A stretch of DNA of 64,000 bases, taken from NCBI GenBank assembly GCA_964036275.1, contig CAXIWQ010000012.1, forward strand, positions 105,433-169,432, in the 5' to 3' direction. The position numbers and the translations under genes are program-made. Positions 9,500-25,440 of this stretch are shown here, one piece after another (within the stretch, counting starts at the first letter, position 1; each line of letters starts with the position of its first letter). The notes under the pieces are model-generated. The model did no database searches, was not told the DNA's origin, and worked only from the letters and a program-made list of their open reading frames with translations. This stretch comes from Litoditis marina (lineage: Eukaryota > Nematoda > Chromadorea > Rhabditida > Rhabditidae).

Positions 9500-12400
9500 T
9501 CTGTGGCGTACAGCCACGAAATATGAATTAACGCGGTTATCGACTCTTTGCCTTGCAGCTACAGAAAAAAGGTTATACGGATATCAAGTCTGTTGCTCCC
9601 AGCTACAAGAAAGTAATACGACTATCTATTCTGTGGCGCACAGCCACGAAATACGAATTAACGCGGTTATTGACTCTTTGCCTTGCAGCTACAGAAAAAA
9701 AAATCATACGGCTATCAAGTCTGTTGCTCCCAGCTACAAAAACCTAATACGACTTTATATTCTGTGGCGCACAGCCACAAAAGACAAATTAACGCGGTTA
9801 TCGACTCTTTGGCTTGCAGCTACAGAAAAAAGTTTACACGGCTATCAAGTCTGTTGCTTCCAGCTACAAAAACCTTATACGACAATCTATTCTGTGGTGC
9901 ACAACCACAAAGTACGAATTAACGCTGTTATCGAATCTTTGGCTTGCAGTTACAGAGAACAGTTCATAAGGCTATCAAATCTGTTGCTCCCAGCTACAAA
10001 AACTTAATACAACTATCTTTCCTGTGGTGCACAACCAGAAAGTACGAATTAACGCGGTTATTGACTCTGTGGCTTGCAGCTACAAAAAAAGCTTATACGG
10101 CTACCAAGTGTGTTGCTCACAGCTACAAGAACCTAAGACGACTTTATATTCTGTGGCGCACAGCCACAAAAGACAAATTAACGCGGTTATTGACTCTTTG
10201 CCTTGCAGCTACAGAAAAAAGTTTATACGGCTATCAAGTCTGTTGCTCCCAGCTACAAAAACCTAATACGACTATCTATTCTGTGGTGCACAACCACAAA
10301 GTACGAATTGACGCGGTTATTGACTCTGTGGCTTGCAGCTACAGAAAAAATTATTATACGGCTATCAAGTGTGTTGCTCCCAGCTACAAAAACCTAATAC
10401 GACAATCTATTCTGTGGCGCACAGCCACAAAATACAAATTAACGCGGTTATTGACTCTTTGGCTTGCAGCTACAGAAAAAGTTTACACGGCTATCAAGTC
10501 TGTTGCTCCCAGCTACAAAAACCTGATACGACAATCTATTCTGTGGCGCACAGCCACAAAATACGAATTAACGCGGTTATTGACTCTTTGCCTTGCAGCT
10601 ACAGAAAAAAAAATCATACGGCTATCAAGTCTGTTGCTCCCAGCTACAAAAACCTAATACGACTTTATATTCTGTGGCGCACAGCCACAAAAGACAAATT
10701 AACGCGGTTATTGACTCTTTGCCTTGCAGCTACAGAAAAAAGTTTATACGGCTATCAAGTCTGTTGCTCCCAGCTACAAAAACCTAATACGACTATCTAT
10801 TCTGTGGCGCACAGCCACGAAATATGAATTAACGCGGTTATCGACTCTTTGGCTTGCAGCTACAGAAAAAAGTTTACACGGCTATCAAGTCTGTTGCTCC
10901 CAGCTACAAAAAACCTAATACGACTATCTATTTTGTGGCGCACAGCCACGAAATATGAATTAACGCGGTTATCGACTCTTTGCCTTGCAGCTACAGAAAA
11001 AAGGTTTATACGGATATCAAGTCTGTTGCTCCAGCTACAAGAAAATAATACGACTATCTATTCTGTGGCGCACAGCCACGAAATACGAATTAACGCGGTT
11101 ATTGACTCTTTGCCTTGCAGCTACAGAAAAAAAAATCATACGGCTATCAAGTCTGTTGCTCCCAGCTACAAAAACCTAATACGACTTTATATTCTGTGGC
11201 GCACAGCCACAAAAGACAAATTAACGCGGTTATCGACTCTTTGGCTTGCAGCTACAGAAAAAGTTAAATGGCTATCAAGTCTGTTGCTCCCAGCTACAAA
11301 AACCTTATACGACAATCTATTCTGTGGTGCACAACCACAAAGTACGAATTAACGCTGTTATCGAATCTTTGGCTTGCAGTTACAGAGAACAGTTCATAAG
11401 GCTATCAAATCTGTTGCTCCCAGCTACAAAAACTTAATACAACTATCTTTCCTGTGGTGCACAACCAGAAAGTACGAATTAACGCGGTTATTGACTCTGT
11501 GGCTTGCAGCTACAAAAAAAGCTTATACGGCTACCAAGTGTGTTGCTCACAGCTACAAGAACCTAAGACGACTTTATATTCTGTGGCGCACAGCCACAAA
11601 AGACAAATTAACGCGGTTATTGACTCTTTGCCTTGCAGCTACAGAAAAAAGTTTATACGGCTATCAAGTATGTTGCTCCCAGCTACAAAAACCTAATACG
11701 ACTATCTATTCTGTGGTGCACAACCACAAAGTACGAATTGACGCGGTTATTGACTCTGTGGCTTGCAGCTACAGAAAAAAGCTTATACGGCTATCAAGTG
11801 TGTTGCTCCCAGCTACAAAAACCTAATACGACAATCTATTCTGTGGCGCACAGCCACAAAAGACAAATTAACGCGGTTATTGACTCTTTGGCTTGCAGCT
11901 ACAGAAAAAAGTTTACACGGCTATCAAGTCTGTTGCTCCCAGCTACAAAAACCTGATACGACAATCTATTCTGTGGCGCACAGCCACAAAATACGAATTA
12001 ACGCGGTTATTGACTCTTTGCCTTGCAGCTACAGAAAAAAAAATCATACGGCTATCAAGTCTGTTGCTCCCAGCTACAAAAACCTAATACGACTGAATAT
12101 TCTGTGGCGCACAGCCACAAAAGACGAATTAACGCGGTTATTGACTCTTTTCCTTGCAGCTACAGAAAAAAAGGTTTATACGGCTATCAAGTCTGTTGCT
12201 TCCAGCTACAAAAACCTTATACGACAATCTATTCTGTGGTGCACAACCACAAAGTACGAATTAACGCTGTTATCGAATCTTTGGCTTGCAGTTACAGAGA
12301 ACAGTTCACACGGCTATCAAATCTGTTGCTCCCAGCTACAAAAACTTAATACAACTATCTTTCCTGTGGTGCACAACCAGAAAGTACGAATTAACGCGGT

Positions 12401-14888
12401 TATTGACTCTGTGGCTTGCAGCTACAAAAAAAAGCTTATACGGCTACCAAGTGTGTTGCTCACAGCTACAAGAACCTAAGACGACTATATATTCTGTGGC
12501 GCACAGCCACAAAAAACAAATTAACGCGGTTATTGACTCTTTGCCTTGCAGCTACAGAGAACAGTTCATACGGCTATCAAATCTATTGCTCCCAGCTACA
12601 AAAACCTAATACGACAATCTATTATGTAGCGCACAGCCAAAAAATACGAATTAACGCGGTTATTGACTCTTTGCCTTGCAGCTACAGAAAAAAAATCATA
12701 CGGCTATCAAGTCTGTTGCTCCCAGCTACAAAAACCTAATACGACTTTATATTCTGTGGCACACAGCCACAAAAGACAAATTAACGCGGTTATTGACTCT
12801 TTGCCTTGCAGCTACAGAAAAAAGTTTATACGGCTATCAAGTCTGTTGCTCCCAGCTACAAAAACCTAATACGACTATCTATTCTGTGGCGCACAGCCAC
12901 GAAATATGAATTAACGCGGTTATCGACTCTTTGGCTTGCAGCTACAGAAAAAAGTTTACACGGCTATCAAGTCTGTTGCTCCCAGCTACAAAAACCTAAT
13001 ACGACAATCTATTCTGTGGCGCACAGCCACAAAATACGAATTAACGCGGTTATTGACTCTTTGCCTTGCAGCTACAGAAAAAAGTTTACACGGCTATCAA
13101 GTATGTTGCTCCCAGCTACAAAAACCTAATACGACTTTATATTCTGTGGCACACAGCCACAAAAGACAAATTAACGCGGTTATTGACTCTTTGCCTTGCA
13201 GCTACAGAAAAAAGTTTATACGGCTATCAAGTCTGTTGCTCCCAGCTACAAAAACCTAATACGACTTTATATTCTGTGGCACACAGCCACAAAAGACAAA
13301 TTAACGCGGTTATTGACTCTTTGCCTTGCAGCTACAGAAAAAAGTTTATACGGCTATCAAGTCTGTTGCTCCCAGCTACAAAAACCTAATACGACTATCT
13401 ATTCTGTGGCGCACAGCCACGAAATATGAATTAACGCGGTTATCGACTCTTTGCTTGCAGCTACAGAAAAAAGTTTACACGGCTATCAAGTCTGTTGCTC
13501 CCAGCTACAAAAACCTAATACGACAATCTATTCTGTGGCGCACAGCCACAAAATACGAATTAACGCGGTTATTGACTCTTTGCCTTGCAGCTACAGAAAA
13601 AAAAATCATACGGCTATCAAGTCTGTTGCTCCCAGCTACAAAAACCTAATACGACTGAATATTCTGTGGCGCACAGCCACAAAAGACGAATTAACGCGGT
13701 TATTGACTCTTTTCCTTGCAGCTACAGAAAAAAAGGTTTATACGGCTATCAAGTATGTTGCTCCAGCTACAAGAAAGTAATACGACTATCTATTCTGTGG
13801 CGCACAGCCACGAAATACGAATTTACGCGGTTATCGACTCTTTGGCTTGCAGTCACAGAGAACAGTCCATACGGCTATCAAGGCTGTTGCTCCCAGCTAC
13901 AAAAACCTAATACGACAATATATTCTGTGGCGCACAGCCACAAAAGACAAATTAACGCGGTTATTGACTCTTTGGCTTGCAGCTACAGAAAAAAGTTTAC
14001 ACGGCTATCAAGTCTGTTGCTCCCAGCTACAAAAACCTGATACGACAATCTATTCTGTGGCGCACAGCCACAAAATACGAATTAACGCGGTTATTGACTC
14101 TTTGCCTTGCAGCTACAGAAAAAAAAATCATATGGCTATCAAGTCTGTTGCTCCCAGCTACAAAAACCTAATACGACTTTATATTCTGTGGCGCACAGCC
14201 ACAAAAGACAAATTAACGCGGTTATTGACTCTTTGCCTTGCAGCTACAGAAAAAAGTTTATACGGCTATCAAGTCTGTTGCTCCCAGCTACAAAAACCTA
14301 ATACGACTATCTATTCTGTGGCGCACAGCCACGAAATATGAATTAACGCGGTTATCGACTCTTTGGCTTGCAGCTACAGAAAAAAGTTTACACGGCTATC
14401 AAGTCTGTTGCTCCCAGCTACAAAAACCTAATACGACTATCTATTCTGTGGCGCACAGCCACGAAATATGAATTAACGCGGTTATCGACTCTTTGCCTTG
14501 CAGCTACAGAAAAAAGGTTTATACGGATATCAAGTCTGTTGCTCCCAGCTACAAGAAAGTAATACGACTATCTATTCTGTGGCGCACAGCCACGAAATAC
14601 GAATTAACGCGGTTATTGACTCTTTGCCTTGCAGCTACAGAAAAAAAAATCATACGGCTATCAAGTCTGTTGCTCCCAGCTACAAAAACCTAATACGACT
14701 ATCTATTCTGTGGCGCACAGCCACGAAATATGAATTAACGCGGTTATCGACTCTTTGGCTTGCAGCTACAGAAAAAAGTTTACACGGCTATCAAGTCTGT
14801 TGCTCCCAGCTACAAAAACCTAAACGACAATCTATTCTGTGGCGCACAGCCACAAAATACGAATTAACGCGGTTATTGACTCTTTGCC

Positions 14889-15923
14889 TTGCAGCTACAG
14901 AAAAAAAATCATACGGCTATCAAGTCTGTTGCTCCCAGCTACAAAAACCTAATACGGCTGAATATTCTGTGGCGCACAGCCACAAAAGACGAATTAACGC
15001 GGTTACTGACTCTTTTCCTTGCAGCTACAGAAAAAAAAGGTTTATACGGCTATCAAGTCTGTTGCTCCCAGCTACAAGAAAGTAATACGACTATCTATTC
15101 TGTGGCGCACAGCCACGAAATACGAATTTACGCGGTTATCGACTCTTTGGCTTGCAGTTACAGAGAACAGTTCATACGGCTATCAAGGCTGTTGCTCCCA
15201 GCTACAAAAACCTAATACGACAATCTATTCTGTGGCGCACAGCCACAAAATACGAATTAACGCTGTTATCGACTCTTTGGCTTGCAGTTACAGAGAACAG
15301 TTCATACGGCTATCAAATCTGTTGCTCCCAGCTACAAAAACTTAATACAACTATCTTTTCTGTGGTGCACAACCACAAAGTACGAATTAACGCGGTTATT
15401 GACTCATTGGCTTGCAGCTACAGAAAAAAGTTTACACGGCTATCAAGTCTGTTGCTCCCAGCTACAAAAACCTAATACGACTTTATATTCTGTGGCGCAC
15501 AGCCACAAAAGACAAATTAACGCGGTTATTGACTCTTTGCCTTGCAGCTACAGAAAAAAGTTTATACGGCTATCAAGTCTGTTGCTCCCAGCTACAAAAA
15601 CCTAATACGACTATCTATTCTGTGGCGCACAGCCACAAAATACGAATTAACGCTGTTATCGACTCTTTGGCTTGCAGTTACAGAGAACAGTTCATACGGC
15701 TATCAAATCTGTTGCTCCCAGCTACAAAAACTTAATACAACTATCTTTTCTGTGGTTCACAACCACAAAGTACGAATTAACGCGGTTATTGACTCATTGG
15801 CTTGCAGCTACAGAAAAAAGTTTACACGGCTATCAAGTCTGTTGCTCCCAGCTACAAAAACCTAATACGACTTTATATTCTATGGCGCACAGCCACAAAA
15901 GACAAATTAAACGCGGTTATTGA
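14889..15923 (+). repeat. Eight-monomer block repeated at five or more distant sites
   Basis: The monomer order here (CTAATACGGCTGAATATT, then GTTACTGACTC, then GAACAG-type monomers with CTTAATACAAC) recurs nearly base for base at about 5480-6470 (offset 9409 bp including element 1), 21790-22770 (offset 6901) and 23745-24890 (a further 1955), and in part at 34570-36255. Long-range copies of one variant string show that large segments, not only adjacent units, have been copied. Confidence 0.75.
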
Positions 15924-18900
15924 CTCTTTGCCTTGCAGCTACAGAAAAAAGTTTATACGGCTATCAAGTCTGTTGCTCCCAGCTACAAAAACCTAATACG
16001 ACTATCTATTCTGTGGCGCACAGCCACGAAATATGAATTAACGCGGTTATCGACTCTTTGGCTTGCAGCTACAGAAAAAAGTTTACACGGCTATCAAGTC
16101 TGTTGCTCCCAGCTACAAAAACCTAATACGACTATCTATTCTGTGGCGCACAGCCACGAAATATGAATTAACGCGGTTATCGACTCTTTGCCTTGCAGCT
16201 ACAGAAAAAGGTTTATACGGAAATCAAGTCTGTTGCTCCCAGCTACAAGAAAGTAATACGACTATCTATTCTGTGGCGCACAGCCACGAAATACGAATTA
16301 ACGCGGTTATTGACTCTTTGCCTTGCAGCTACAGAAAAAAAAATCATACGGCTATCAAGTCTGTTGCTTCCAGCTACAAAAACCTAATACGACTTTATAT
16401 TCTGTGGCGCACAGCCACAAAAGACAAATTAACGCGGTTATCGACTCTTTGGCTTGCAGCTACAGAAAAAAGTTTACACGGCTATCAAGTCTGTTGCTCC
16501 CAGCTACAAAAACCTTATACGACAATCTATTCTGTGGTGCACAACCACAAAGTACGAATTAACGCTGTTATCGAATCTTTGGCTTGCAGTTACAGAGAAC
16601 AGTTCATAAGGCTATCAAATCTGTTGCTCCCAGCTACAAAAACTTAATACAACTATCTTTCCTGTGGTGCACAACCAGAAAGTACGAATTAACGCGGTTA
16701 TTGACTCTGTGGCTTGCAGCTACAAAAAAAGCTTATACGGCTACCAAGTGTGTTGCTCACAGCTACAAGAACCTAAGACGACTTTATATTCTGTGGCGCA
16801 CAGCCACAAAAGACAAATTAACGCGGTTATTGACTCTTTGCCTTGCAGCTACAGAAAAAAGTTTATACGGCTATCAAGTCTGTTGCTCCCAGCTACAAAA
16901 ACCTAATACGACTATCTATTCTGTGGTGCACAACCACAAAGTACGAATTGACGCGGTTATTGACTCTGTGGCTTGCAGCTACAGAAAAAAAGCTTATACG
17001 GCTATCAAGTGTGTTGCTCCCAGCTACAAAAACCTAATACGACAATCTATTCTGTGGCGCACAGCCACAAAAGACAAATTAACGCGGTTATTGACTCTTT
17101 GGCTTGCAGCTACAGAAAAAAGTTTACACGGCTATCAAGTCTGTTGCTCCCAGCTACAAAAACCTGATACGACAATCTATTCTGTGGCGCACAGCCGCAA
17201 AATACGAATTAACGCGGTTATTGACTCTGTGGCTTGCAGCTACAGAAAAAAAGCTTATACGGCTATCAAGTGTGTTGCTCCCAGCTACAAAAACCTAATA
17301 CGACTTTATATTCTGTGGCGCACAGCCACAAAAGACAAATTAACGCGGTTATTGACTCTTTGCCTTGCAGCTACAGAAAAAAGTTTATACGGCTATCAAG
17401 TCTGTTGCTCCCAGCTACAAAAACCTAATACGACTATCTATTCTGTGGCGCACAGCCACGAAATATGAATTAACGCGGTTATCGACTCTTTGGCTTGCAG
17501 CTACAGAAAAAAGTTTACACGGCTATCAAGTCTGTTGCTCCCAGCTACAAAAACCTAATACGACTATCTATTCTGTGGCGCACAGCCACGAAATATGAAT
17601 TAACGCGGTTATCGACTCTTTGCCTTGCAGCTACAGAAAAAAGGTTTATACGGATATCAAGTCTGTTGCTCCCAGCTACAAGAAAGTAATACGACTATCT
17701 ATTCTGTGGCGCACAGCCACGAAATACGAATTAACGCGGTTATTGACTCTTTGCCTTGCAGCTACAGAAAAAAAAATCATACGGCTATCAAGTCTGTTGC
17801 TCCCAGCTACAAAAACCTAATACGACTTTATATTCTGTGGCGCACAGCCACAAAAGACAAATTAACGCGGTTATCGACTCTTTGGCTTGCAGCTACAGAA
17901 AAAAAGTTTACACGGCTATCAAGTCTGTTGCTCCCAGCTACAAAAACCTTATACGACAATCTATTCTGTGGTGCACAACCACAAAGTACGAATTAACGCT
18001 GTTATCGAATCTTTGGCTTGCAGTTACAGAGAACAGTTCATAAGGCTATCAAATCTGTTGCTCCCAGCTACAAAAACTTAATACAACCATCTTTCCTGTG
18101 GTGCACAACAAGAAAGTACGAATTAACGCGGTTATTGACTCTGTGGCTTGCAGCTACAAAAAAAGCTTATACGGCTACCAAGTGTGTTGCTCACAGCTAC
18201 AAGAACCTAAGACGACTTTATATTCTGTGGCGCACAGCCACAAAAGACAAATTAACGCGGTTATTGACTCTTTGCCTTGCAGCTACAGAAAAAAGTTTAT
18301 ACGGCTATCAAGTATGTTGCTCCCAGCTACAAAAACCTAATACGACTATCTATTCTGTGGTGCACAACCACAAAGTACGAATTGACGCGGTTATTGACTC
18401 TGTGGCTTGCAGCTACAGAAAAAAGCTTATACGGCTATCAAGTGTGTTGCTCCCAGCTACAAAAACCTAATACGACAATCTATTCTGTGGCGCACAGCCA
18501 CAAAAGACAAATTAACGCGGTTATTGACTCTTTGGCTTGTAGCTACAGAAAAAAGTTTACACGGCTATCAAGTCTGTTGCTCCCAGCTACAAAAACCTGA
18601 TACGACAATCTATTCTGTGGCGCACAGCCACAAAATACGAATTAACGCGGTTATTGACTCTTTGCCTTGCAGCTACAGAAAAAAAATCATACGGCTATCA
18701 AGTCTGTTGCTCCCAGCTACAAAAACCTAATACGACTGAATATTCTGTGGCGCACAGCCACAAAAGACGAATTAACGCGGTTATTGACTCTTTTCCTTGC
18801 AGCTACAGAAAAAAAGGTTTATACGGCTATCAAGTCTGTTGCTCCCAGCTACAAAAACCTTATACGACGATCTATTCTGTGGTGCACAACCACAAAGTAC

Positions 18901-21900
18901 GAATTAACGCTGTTATCGAATCTTTGGCTTGCAGTTACAGAGAACAGTTCACACGGCTATCAAATCTGTTGCTCCCAGCTACAAAAACTTAATACAACTA
19001 TCTTTCCTGTGGTGCACAACCAGAAAGTACGAATTAACGCGGTTATTGACTCTGTGGCTTGCAGCTACAAAAAAAAGCTTATACGGCTACCAAGTGTGTT
19101 GCTCACAGCTACAAGAACCTAAGACGACTATATATTCTGTGGCGCACAGCCACAAAAAACAAATTAACGCGGTTATTGACTCTTTGCCTTGCAGCTACAG
19201 AGAACAGTTCATACGGCTATCAAATCTATTGCTCCCAGCTACAAAAACCTAATACGACAATCTATTATGTGGCGCACAGCCAAAAAATACGAATTAACGC
19301 GGTTATTGACTCTTTGCCTTGCAGCTACAGAAAAAAAATCATACGGCTATCGAGTCTGTTGCTCCCAGCTACAAAAACCTAATATGACTTTATATTCTGT
19401 GGCACACAGCCACAAAAGACAAATTAACGCGGTTATTGACTCTTTGCCTTGCAGCTACAGAAAAAAGTTTATACGGCTATCAAGTCTGTTGCTCCCAGCT
19501 ACAAAAACCTAATACGACTATCTATTCTGTGGCGCACAGCCACGAAATATGAATTAACGCGGTTATCGACTCTTTGGCTTGCAGCTACAGAAAAAAGTTT
19601 ACACGGCTATCAAGTCTGTTGCTCCCAGCTACAAAAACCTAATACGACAATCTATTCTGTGGCGCACAGCCACAAAATACGAATTAACGCGGTTATTGAC
19701 TCTTTGCCTTGCAGCTACAGAAAAAAAAATCATACGGCTATCAAGTCTGTTGCTCCCAGCTACAAAAACCTAATACGACTGAATATTCTGTGGCGCACAG
19801 CCACAAAAGACGAATTAACGCGGTTATTGACTCTTTTCCTTGCAGCTACAGAAAAAAAGGTTTATACGGCTATCAAGTATGTTGCTCCCAGCTACAAGAA
19901 AGTAATACGACTATCTATTCTGTGGCGCACAGCCACGAAATACGAATTTACGCGGTTATCGACTCTTTGGCTTGCAGTCACAGAGAACAGTCCATACGGC
20001 TATCAAGGCTGTTGCTCCCAGCTACAAAAACCTAATACGACAATATATTCTGTGGCGCACAGCCACAAAATACGAATTAACGCTGTTATCGACTCTTTGG
20101 CTTGCAGTTACAGAGAACAGTTCATACGGCTATCAAATCTGTTGCTCCCAGCTACAAAAACTTAATACAACTATCTTTTCTGTGGTGCACAACCACAAAG
20201 TACGAATTAACGCGGTTATTGACTCATTGGCTTGCAGCTACAAAAAAAAAGCTTATACGGCTACCAAGTGTGTTGCTCACAGCTACAAGAACCTAAGACG
20301 ACTATATATTCTGTGGCGCACAGCCACAAAAGACAAATTAACGCGGTTATTAACTATTTGCCTTGCAGCTACTGAGAACAGTTCATACGGCTATCAAGTC
20401 TGTTGCTCACAGCTACAAGAACCTAATACGACTGAATATTCTGTGGCGCACAGCCACAAAAGACGAATTAACGCGGTTATTGACTCTTTGCCTTGCAGCT
20501 ACAGAAAAAGGGTTTATACGGATATCAAGTCTGTTGCTCCCAGCTACAAAAACCTAATACGACTATCTATTCTGTGGCGCACAGCCACGAAATATGAATT
20601 AACGCGGTTATCGACTCTTTGGCTTGCAGCTACAGAAAAAAGTTTACACGGCTATTAAGTCTGTTGCTCCCAGCTACAAAAACCTAAACGACAATCTATT
20701 CTGTGGCGCACAGCCACAAAATACGAATTAACGCGGTTATTGACTCTTTGCCTTGCAGCTACAGAAAAAAATCATACGGCTATCAAGTCTGTTGCTCCCA
20801 GCTACAAGAAAGTAATACGACTATCTATTCTGTGGCGCACAGCCACAAAAGACAAATTAACGCGGTTATCGACTCTTTGGCTTGCAGCTACAGAAAAAAG
20901 TTTACACGGCTATCAAGTCTGTTGCTCCCAGCTACAAAAACCTTATACGACAATCTATTCTGTGGTGCACAACCACAAAGTACGAATTAACGCTGTTATC
21001 GAATCTTTGGCTTGCAGTTACAGTGAACAGTTCATACGGCTATCAAATCTGTTGCTCCCAGCTACAAAAACTTAATACAACTATATTTCCTGTGGTGCAC
21101 AACCAGAAAGTACGAATTAACGCGGTTATTGACTCTGTGGCTTGCAGCTACAAAAAAAGCTTATACGGCTACCAAGTGTGTTGCTCACAGCTACAAGAAC
21201 CTAAGACGACTATGTATTCTGTGGCGCACAGCCACAAAAAACAAATTAACGCGGTTATTGACTCTTTGCCTTGCAGCTACAGAGAACAGTTCATACGGCT
21301 ATCAAATCTATTGCTCCCAGCTACAAAAACCTAATACGACAATCTATTCTGTGGCGCACAGCCAAAAAATACGAATTAACGCGGGTATTGACTCTTTGCC
21401 TTGCAGCTACAGAAAAAAAATCATACGGCTATCAAGTCTGTTGCTCCCAGCTACAAAAACCTAATACGACTTTATATTCTGTGGCGCACAGCCACAAAAG
21501 ACAAATTAACGCGGTTATTGACTCTTTGCCTTGCAGCTACAGAAAAAAGTTTATACGGCTATCAAGTCTGTTGCTCCCAGCTACAAAAACCTAATACGAC
21601 TATCTATTCTGTGGCGCACAGCCACGAAATATGAATTAACGCGGTTATCGACTCTTTGGCTTGCAGCTACAGAAAAAAGTTTACACGGCTATCAAGTCTG
21701 TTGCTCCCAGCTACAAAAACCTAAACGACAATCTATTCTGTGGCGCACAGCCACAAAATACGAATTAACGCGGTTATTGACTCTTTGCCTTGCAGCTACA
21801 GAAAAAAAATCATACGGCTATCAAGTCTGTTGCTCCCAGCTACAAAAACCTAATACGGCTGAATATTCTGTGGCGCACAGCCACAAAAGACGAATTAACG

Positions 21901-24900
21901 CGGTTACTGACTCTTTTCCTTGCAGCTACAGAAAAAAAAAGGTTTATACGGCTATCAAGTCTGTTGCTCCCAGCTACAAGAAAGTAATACGACTATCTAT
22001 TCTGTGGCGCACAGCCACGAAATACGAATTTACGCGGTTATCGACTCTTTGGCTTGCAGTTACAGAGAACAGTTCATACGGCTATCAAGGCTGTTGCTCC
22101 CAGCTACAAAAACCTAATACGACAATCTATTCTGTGGCGCACAGCCACAAAATACGAATTAACGCTGTTATCGACTCTTTGGCTTGCAGTTACAGAGAAC
22201 AGTTCATACGGCTATCAAATCTGTTGCTCCCAGCTACAAAAACTTAATACAACTATCTTTTCTGTGGTGCACAACCACAAAGTACGAATTAACGCGGTTA
22301 TTGACTCATTGGCTTGCAGCTACAGAAAAAAGTTTACACGGCTATCAAGTCTGTTGCTCCCAGCTACAAAAACCTAATACGACTTTATATTCTGTGGCGC
22401 ACAGCCACAAAAGACAAATTAACGCGGTTATTGACTCTTTGCCTTGCAGCTACAGAAAAAAGTTTATACGGCTATCAAGTCTGTTGCTCCCAGCTACAAA
22501 AACCTAATACGACTATCTATTCTGTGGCGCACAGCCACAAAATACGAATTAACGCTGTTATCGACTCTTTGGCTAGCAGTTACAGAGAACAGTTCATACG
22601 GCTATCAAATCTGTTGCTCCCAGCTACAAAAACTTAATACAACTATCTTTTCTGTGGTGCACAACCACAAAGTACGAATTAACGCGGTTATTGACTCATT
22701 GGCTTGCAGCTACAGAAAGAAGTTTACACGGCTATCAAGTCTGTTGCTCCCAGCTACAAAAACCTAATACGACAATCTATTCTGTGGCGCACAGCCACAA
22801 AATACGAATTAACGCTGTTATCGACTCTTTGGCTTGCAGTTACAGAGAACAGTTCATACGGCTATCAAGGCTGTTGCTCCCAGCTACAAAAACCTAATAC
22901 GACAATCTATTCTGTGGCGCACAGCCACAAAATACGAATTAACGCTGTTATCGACTCTTTGGCTTGCAGTTACAGAGAACAGTTCATACGGCTATCAAAT
23001 CTGTTGCTCCCAGCTACAAAAACTTAATACAACTATATTTCCTGTGGTGCACAACCAGAAAGTACGAATTAACGCGGTTATTGACTCTGTGGCTTGCAGC
23101 TACAAAAAAAGCTTATACGGCTACCAAGTGTGTTGCTCACAGCTACAAGAACCTAAGACGACTATGTATTCTGTGGCGCACAGCCACAAAAAACAAATTA
23201 ACGCGGTTATTGACTCTTTGCCTTGCAGCTACAGAGAACAGTTCATACGGCTATCAAATCTATTGCTCCCAGCTACAAAAACCTAATACGACAATCTATT
23301 CTGTGGCGCACAGCCAAAAAATACGAATTAACGCGGGTATTGACTCTTTGCCTTGCAGCTACAGAAAAAAAAAAAATCATACGGCTATCAAGTCTGTTGC
23401 TCCCAGCTACAAAAACCTAATACGACTTTATATTCTGTGGCGCACAGCCACAAAAGACAAATTAACGCGGTTATTGACTCTTTGCCTTGCAGCTACAGAA
23501 AAAAGTTTATACGGCTATCAAGTCTGTTGCTCCCAGCTACAAAAACCTAATACGACTATCTATTCTGTGGCGCACAGCCACGAAATATGAATTAACGCGG
23601 TTATCGACTTTTGGCTTGCAGCTACAGAAAAAAGTTTACACGGCTATCAAGTCTGTTGCTCCCAGCTACAAAAACCTAAACGACAATCTATTCTGTGGCG
23701 CACAGCCACAAAATACGAATTAACGCGGTTATTGACTCTTTGCCTTGCAGCTACAGAAAAAAAATCATACGGCTATCAAGTCTGTTGCTCCCAGCTACAA
23801 AAACCTAATACGGCTGAATATTCTGTGGCGCACAGCCACAAAAGACGAATTAACGCGGTTACTGACTCTTTTCCTTGCAGCTACAGAAAAAAAAGGTTTA
23901 TACGGCTATCAAGTCTGTTGCTCCCAGCTACAAGAAAGTAATACGACTATCTATTCTGTGGCGCACAGCCACGAAATACGAATTTACGCGGTTATCGACT
24001 CTTTGGCTTGCAGTTACAGAGAACAGTTCATACGGCTATCAAGGCTGTTGCTCCCAGCTACAAAAACCTAATACGACAATCTATTCTGTGGCGCACAGCC
24101 ACAAAATACGAATTAACGCTGTTATCGACTCTTTGGCTTGCAGTTACAGAGAACAGTTCATACGGCTATCAAATCTGTTGCTCCCAGCTACAAAAACTTA
24201 ATACAACTATCTTTTCTGTGGTGCACAACCACAAAGTACGAATTAACGCGGTTATTGACTCATTGGCTTGCAGCTACAGAAAAAAGTTTACACGGCTATC
24301 AAGTCTGTTGCTCCCAGCTACAAAAACCTAATACGACTTTATATTCTGTGGCGCACAGCCACAAAAGACAAATTAACGCGGTTATTGACTCTTTGCCTTG
24401 CAGCTACAGAAAAAAGTTTATACGGCTATCAAGTCTGTTGCTCCCAGCTACAAAAACCTAATACGACTATCTATTCTGTGGCGCACAGCCACAAAATACG
24501 AATTAACGCTGTTATCGACTCTTTGGCTTGCAGTTACAGAGAACAGTTCATACGGCTATCAAATCTGTTGCTCCCAGCTACAAAAACTTAATACAACTAT
24601 CTTTTCTGTGGTGCACAACCACAAAGTACGAATTAACGCGGTTATTGACTCATTGGCTTGCAGCTACAGAAAAAAGTTTACACGGCTATCAAGTCTGTTG
24701 CTCCCAGCTACAAAAACCTAATACGACTTTATATTCTGTGGCGCACAGCCACAAAAGACAAATTAACGCGGTTATTGACTCTTTGCCTTGCAGCTATAGA
24801 AAAAAGTTTATACGGCTATCAAGTCTGTTGCTCCCAGCTACAAAAACCTAATACGACTATCTATTCTGTGGCGCACAGCCACGAAATATGAATTCACGCG

Positions 24901-25440
24901 GTTATCGACTCTTTGGCTTGCAGCTACAGAAAAAAGTTTACACGGCTATCAAGTCTGTTGCTCCCAGCTACAAAAACCTAATACGACTATCTATTCTGTG
25001 GCGCACAGCCACGAAATATGAATTAACGCGGTTATCGACTCTTTGCCTTGCAGCTACAGAAAAAAGGTTTATACGGATATCAAGTCTGTTGCTCCCAGCT
25101 ACAAGAAAGTAATACGACTATCTATTCTGTGGCGCACAGCCACGAAATACGAATTAACGCGGTTATTGACTCTTTGCCTTGCAGCTACAGAAAAAAAAAA
25201 TCATACGGCTATCAAGTCTGTTGCTCCCAGCTACAAAAACCTAATACGACTCAATATTCTGTGGCGCACAGCCACAAAATACAAATTAACGCGGTTATCG
25301 ACTCTTTGGCTTGCAGCTACAGAAAAAAGTTTACACGGCTATCAAGTCTGTTGCTCCCAGCTACAAAAACCTTATACGACAATCTATTCTGTGGTGCACA
25401 ACCTCAAAGTACGAATTAACGCTGTTATCGAATCTTCGGC